Assembly: GCF_007713735.2 (NCBI RefSeq)
Contig: NZ_VMNW02000004.1
Location: forward strand, 124,001-188,000
Reading direction: 5' to 3'
Source of the DNA: Amycolatopsis acidicola
GTDB lineage: Bacteria > Actinomycetota > Actinomycetes > Mycobacteriales > Pseudonocardiaceae
Length of the DNA stretch: 64,000 nt
In this document: piece by piece, positions 60,470-64,000 of the stretch
Position numbering within the stretch: position 1 is the first letter of the stretch
How the letters are laid out: every line of letters begins with the position of its first letter
Notes under the pieces: generated by a model
What the model was told of the DNA's origin: nothing
What the model saw: the letters and a program-made list of their open reading frames with translations, nothing else
Databases searched by the model: none
Made by a program: the position numbers and the translations under genes

Positions 60470-60546
60470 AATGACTGTTCGTCGCCTGTCCGCACCGTCC
60501 CTCCCGGAGTCGCCGCGAGGGTTTCGCCGACGTGGAGCGCAGTCCC

Positions 60547-61959
60547 ATGACCTCTCATCACGCCCCCGAGCGCCCGGCTTCCGGCGCCGTCGCCAGTACC
60601 CTCGACCGGGCCGGGTTCAGCCGCGCCCAGTTCTGGGTGCTCATGCTGATCCTCGCCGGGATGTTCTTCGACACCCTGGAACAGAACTCCGTCGGCTCGA
60701 TGGGCGCCACCATCAAACTGACGCTGGGCATCACCGACACCGACCTGACCGTGATCAACACGGCCACCGTGATCGGCGGCCTCGTCGGCAGGCTCGCCGG
60801 CGGCTGGCTCGCCGACCGCTACGGGCGCCGGGCCTCGTTGTCGTTCAACCTGCTCCTGTACACGCTCGGCGGCCTGATCAGCGCGGCCGCGGTGAACTAC
60901 GAAATGCTGCTCGCGAGCCGTTTCCTGGTCGGCATCGGCCTCGGCGGCGAGTTCACCATCGGCATCGCGATGCTGTCGGAGATGGTCGCGACCCGGCGCC
61001 GCGGCACGCTGGTCGCCGTCCTCAACATCGGCTCCGGCGGGGTCGGGAACTTCCTGTCCTACGGGCTGTTCTTCCTGCTGCTGGGGCCGTTCGCGTCCGG
61101 GCTCGGCGGCGATCACCTGGTCTGGCGCTGGACTTTCCTGTTCCTGGCCGCGCCCGCGCTGCTCGTCGTCCTCTATCGCCGCCGTCTTCCGGAGACGCCT
61201 CGGTTCCTGCTCTCCAAGGGGCGCGTCACCGAAGCCAACCGATCGCTCGCGATCCTCACCTCGGACTCGCTGCGGCGCCCGGCCGGGCCCGCGCCGGAGG
61301 GGCCGCTCACCGCCGCCGACATCCCGCCCCGGCAGCTGAAGTCCTCGCCCGCCGCGGTGTTCGCCCGCGCTGTGCTGCCCCGCACCCTCGCGCTCGGCGC
61401 CGCGTCCTGGATGGCTTTCGGCGCGCAGGTCACACTCAACTTCCTGATGCCGACCCTGCTCGTCGAGCGCGGCTACTCCATTTCGGACAGTCTGCTGTTC
61501 ACGATGATCATGAACATCGGTTCGCTGCTCGGGGCGTGTGCCGCGGCCGGGCTGGCGGGCCGTGTCGGCCGCCGCGCGTCGGTGGGTGGCGCGGGCGTGC
61601 TGGGCTGCGTCACCGCGGCCGCGTTCGCCGGGTTCGGGAACAGCACCGTGCTCATCCTCCTGCTCGGTGCCCTGTTCCAGTTCTTCACCATGATCACCAA
61701 CACCACTCTCGCCGTGTGGTCGCCCGAGCTGTACCCGACGTCGATCCGGGGCACCGGCACCTCGATCGTCAACGGCATCGGGAACATCGCGGGCGCGGTG
61801 ATGCCGTTCGCCGCCGTCGCGTTGTTCGGCGCGTTCGGGTTCGCCGGGGTGTTCGGCATGGTCGCGGTGATGTACGCGCTGCTCGTCCTCGCGTCCCGGT
61901 TCGCGCCGGAGACCAGGCAGCGGACGCTCGAACAGATCAACGAGAACACGCCGGCCTGA
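60547..61959 (+). CDS. MFS transporter, probable allantoin carrier
   Basis: A 470-residue MFS carrier with about 12 helices, a paralogue of the carrier at 55117. Motifs are GRLAGGWLADRYGRR, GIGLGGEFTIGIAMLSEMV and PELYPTSIRGTGTSIVNGIG. The ATG at 60547 follows GGAGCG; an in-frame GTG at 60532 is the alternative. It lies 33 bp before allantoinase, so uptake of allantoin or a related ureide is likely. This is inferred from position only. Confidence 0.9.
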   Translation: MTSHHAPERPASGAVASTLDRAGFSRAQFWVLMLILAGMFFDTLEQNSVGSMGATIKLTLGITDTDLTVINTATVIGGLVGRLAGGWLADRYGRRASLSFNLLLYTLGGLISAAAVNYEMLLASRFLVGIGLGGEFTIGIAMLSEMVATRRRGTLVAVLNIGSGGVGNFLSYGLFFLLLGPFASGLGGDHLVWRWTFLFLAAPALLVVLYRRRLPETPRFLLSKGRVTEANRSLAILTSDSLRRPAGPAPEGPLTAADIPPRQLKSSPAAVFARAVLPRTLALGAASWMAFGAQVTLNFLMPTLLVERGYSISDSLLFTMIMNIGSLLGACAAAGLAGRVGRRASVGGAGVLGCVTAAAFAGFGNSTVLILLLGALFQFFTMITNTTLAVWSPELYPTSIRGTGTSIVNGIGNIAGAVMPFAAVALFGAFGFAGVFGMVAVMYALLVLASRFAPETRQRTLEQINENTPA

Positions 61960-61992
61960 CCCGGCATATTCCACAATGGACAGGAGAACGGC

Positions 61993-63297
61993 ATGCGAAT
62001 CCGGGCAAGACGAGTGCTCACGCCCGAAGGCGAACGACCAGGCGTGGTCGTGGTGCGGGACGGCCTGATCGCCGAAATCGCCCCGTACCACGGTGGTCCG
62101 GCCGACGTGGAGGTCGCGGGGGACGAGGTGCTGCTGCCCGGTCTGGTCGACTCGCATGTGCACGTCAACGAGCCCGGGCGCACGCATTGGGAGGGGTTCG
62201 CCACGGCGACGGCCGCGGCCGCCGCCGGAGGGGTGACCACGATCGTCGACATGCCGCTGAACAGCATCCCGCCGACCGTCGATGTGCCTGCGCTGCAAGC
62301 GAAACAAGCTGCCGCGCGGGGTCAGCTCGCCGTGGATGTGGCGTTCTGGGGCGGCGCCGTCCCTGGTAACCGCGCGGCGTTGCGGGCCCTGCATGAGGCC
62401 GGGGTGGCCGGGTTCAAATGCTTCCTGTTGCCCTCCGGTGTCGAGGAATTTCCGCCCCTGGACGCCGTGCAGCTGGAGGAGGCCATGACCGAGATCGCGG
62501 TATTCGGCGGCGTGCTCATCGTCCACGCCGAGGATCCCGCGACGATCGCCCCCGCGCCGCATGGCCGCGCGTATGCGGATTTCGCGTTGTCCCGGCCACA
62601 GGCCGCCGAGGTGCGTGCCGTCGCCACGCTGGTGGAGGCGGCACGCCGTACCGGATGCCGGACCCACATCGTTCACGTGGCCGGCGCCGCCGTACTGCCG
62701 TTGCTCGCCGCCGCGAAGGCCGACGGGCTGCCGGTGACCGCCGAGACCTGCCCGCACTACCTCACGTTGTGCGCCGAAGATGTGCCGGACGGGGCGACGG
62801 AGTTCAAGTGCTGTCCCCCCATCCGGGACGAAACCAATCGCGACGCGCTGTGGGAAGGGTTGCGCGACGGCACGCTGGATTGCGTCGTCTCCGACCATTC
62901 TCCTTGTCCTGTCGAGGAAAAACGCCTCGACTCGGGCGATTTCGGTGCGGCGTGGGGCGGGATCGCGTCGGTGCAGCTCAGCCTGCCGGTCACCTGGACC
63001 GCCGCCGCGGACCGGGGCTTCGGCCTGAGTGAGCTGGCGCGGTGGATGAGCACCGCGCCGGCCGCGCTCGCCGGGTTCACCGATCGCGGCGCGCTCGCGC
63101 CCGGGCTCAGGGCGGATCTGTGCGCGTTCGCGCCCGACGAGTGGTTCGTCGTCGATCAGCTGCGGTTGCGGCACCGCAACCCGGTCACCCCGTACCAGGG
63201 TCGAAAGCTGCGCGGTGTCGTGCGGCGGACGTGGCTGGCCGGGGAGCCTGTCGAGGACGGCGTTCGCGCGGGGCGGTTGGTGAGCCTCCGTGGTTGA
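61993..63297 (+). CDS. allB: Allantoinase
   Basis: A 434-residue amidohydrolase that opens the hydantoin ring of allantoin to allantoate. Metal ligands are His 55 and 57 in DSHVHVNEPGR, the bridging Lys 142 in GFKCFLLPSG, His in VHAEDPA, His in ETCPHYLTL and Asp in VSDHSPCPVEEK. The allantoicase gene overlaps its stop by 8 bp, and this pairing makes allantoinase much more likely than dihydropyrimidinase or dihydroorotase. An AGGAGAA ribosome site precedes the ATG. Confidence 0.93.
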   Translation: MRIRARRVLTPEGERPGVVVVRDGLIAEIAPYHGGPADVEVAGDEVLLPGLVDSHVHVNEPGRTHWEGFATATAAAAAGGVTTIVDMPLNSIPPTVDVPALQAKQAAARGQLAVDVAFWGGAVPGNRAALRALHEAGVAGFKCFLLPSGVEEFPPLDAVQLEEAMTEIAVFGGVLIVHAEDPATIAPAPHGRAYADFALSRPQAAEVRAVATLVEAARRTGCRTHIVHVAGAAVLPLLAAAKADGLPVTAETCPHYLTLCAEDVPDGATEFKCCPPIRDETNRDALWEGLRDGTLDCVVSDHSPCPVEEKRLDSGDFGAAWGGIASVQLSLPVTWTAAADRGFGLSELARWMSTAPAALAGFTDRGALAPGLRADLCAFAPDEWFVVDQLRLRHRNPVTPYQGRKLRGVVRRTWLAGEPVEDGVRAGRLVSLRG

Positions 63298-64000
63298 GCA
63301 CGATCACCGGCTGCCGGACCTGGCGGGCCGAGCACTCGGCGCGTCAGTGGTGTACGCCAACGACGAGTTCTTCGCCGCGGCCGAAAACCTGATCAACCCC
63401 CGGCCCGCCGCCCATGACCCGGCCGCGTTCGGCCCGCGCGGCAAGCTCTACGACGGCTGGGAAACCCGACGGCGGCGCGGCGACGGCACCGATTTCGTCG
63501 TCGTGCGTCTGGCCGCGCCCGCGATCGTCCGTACGGTGAACATCGACACCGCCCACTTCCGCGGCAACTACCCGCCGCACGCCTCGGTCGAGGGCGCCTG
63601 CCTGCTCGGCTATCCGGCTGTCGACGAGGTGCTGGCGTCGGAGTGGCGCCCGCTCGTGGCCAAGACGGAACTCGCTGGCGACACGGCCAACATCGCGGCG
63701 GCCGTCCCCGGTGGGCTTGTCACGCACGTGCGGCTGACCATCCACCCGGATGGCGGCGTCGCCCGGTTCCGGGTGTTCGGCGAGGTGGTCCCCGATCCGC
63801 GGCGGCTCGGTGGCCGAGTGGACCTGAGTTCGGTGCTGCACGGCGGCGTCATCACGGACTGCAGCAACATGTTCTATGCCGCGCCCGCGAACGTGCTGCT
63901 GCCCGGCCGCGCGGAAGTGATGAGCGACGGCTGGGAGACGGCAAGGCGGCGCGACGACGGTAACGACTGGCTCGTCGTCCGCCTTGGTGTGCCGGGAATC
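63290..64000 (+). CDS. alc: Allantoicase (5' part; cut by window end)
   Basis: The first 237 residues of an allantoicase that hydrolyses allantoate to ureidoglycolate and urea. Two repeats of the family's jelly-roll domain are visible: GKLYDGWETRRRRGDGTDFV with IDTAHFRGNYPPHASVEG, and in the second domain MSDGWETARRRDDGNDWLVV. The GTG at 63290 overlaps the allB stop by 8 bp. The reading frame is open to the last base, so the C-terminus lies outside the window. Confidence 0.93.
   Translation, partial: MVEHDHRLPDLAGRALGASVVYANDEFFAAAENLINPRPAAHDPAAFGPRGKLYDGWETRRRRGDGTDFVVVRLAAPAIVRTVNIDTAHFRGNYPPHASVEGACLLGYPAVDEVLASEWRPLVAKTELAGDTANIAAAVPGGLVTHVRLTIHPDGGVARFRVFGEVVPDPRRLGGRVDLSSVLHGGVITDCSNMFYAAPANVLLPGRAEVMSDGWETARRRDDGNDWLVVRLGVPGI

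Overview
The window is high-GC chromosomal DNA from an actinomycete. GTG and TTG starts are common, many genes look leaderless, and stop/start overlaps are frequent. Several marker genes point to the order Pseudonocardiales, with Amycolatopsis my best guess: a fasR-fabD-fabH-acpP-fabF cluster, a homodimeric-type aceE, DUF3052 next to ahpE, DUF3145, an Lsr2-type protein, BTAD and PucR regulators, and an ECF/sigma gene pair. The genus is an inference, not something the sequence proves.

Layout. 1-8.2 kb: a small protein with a LexA-like box upstream, a YeeE/YedE (TsuA-like) sulfur transporter, a CoA-transferase/thiolase pair facing a SnoaL-like gene, a MoxR ATPase/VWA pair, a DNA alkyl-cysteine repair protein and a DinB-like protein. 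8.4-16.1 kb: IclR and TetR regulators, Ku, a small Cys-rich protein, a flavin monooxygenase, a large BTAD/ATPase/TPR regulator and a 2-hydroxyacid dehydrogenase. 16.2-25.2 kb: proS, the first 21-bp repeat array, a HAD phosphatase, a membrane protein, YjbQ, a two-component system and two luciferase-like monooxygenases. 25.5-34.9 kb: a desaturase/ferredoxin-reductase operon with a divergent TetR gene, the three-gene proton-translocating transhydrogenase, an Lsr2 N-domain fused to a histone-H1-like tail, a flavin disulfide-reductase homologue and a membrane-anchored protein. 35.1-43.7 kb: a secreted subtilisin, DUF3145, an NTF2-like lipid- or membrane-anchored protein, the type II fatty-acid synthase operon with its PucR-type activator, and map. 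43.7-52.2 kb: a repeat-rich gap, pnuC, lactate permease and lactate dehydrogenase, aceE, DUF3052, ahpE and tRNA-Val(UAC). 52.2-54.3 kb: a small ORF and two overlapping sigma-factor-like genes. 54.3-64.0 kb: a nitrogen-compound catabolic island with a racemase-family enzyme, two paralogous MFS carriers, two FadR-type GntR regulators, an NMT1-like protein, an ornithine-cyclodeaminase-family enzyme, allantoinase, and allantoicase cut by the window edge.

How the genes fit together. The fab cluster with fasR upstream resembles the Streptomyces arrangement. The aceE/DUF3052/ahpE block nearby matches the mycobacterial neighbourhood of the same genes, so this is probably conserved core chromosome. 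The right 10 kb reads as accessory metabolism for allantoin and related ureido or hydantoin compounds under GntR control (GTATAC-core palindromes).

The most unusual feature is a family of intergenic arrays with an exact 21-bp period. They occur three times, each starting 23-36 bp after a stop codon of a forward gene. Two of them consist of reverse-oriented units followed by forward-oriented units and could fold into long RNA structures. Other points worth checking are the Lsr2/H1-like chimera, the sigma-factor pair, a racemase-family enzyme lacking its first catalytic cysteine, a disulfide-reductase homologue lacking the active-site histidine, and several well-formed operator palindromes.
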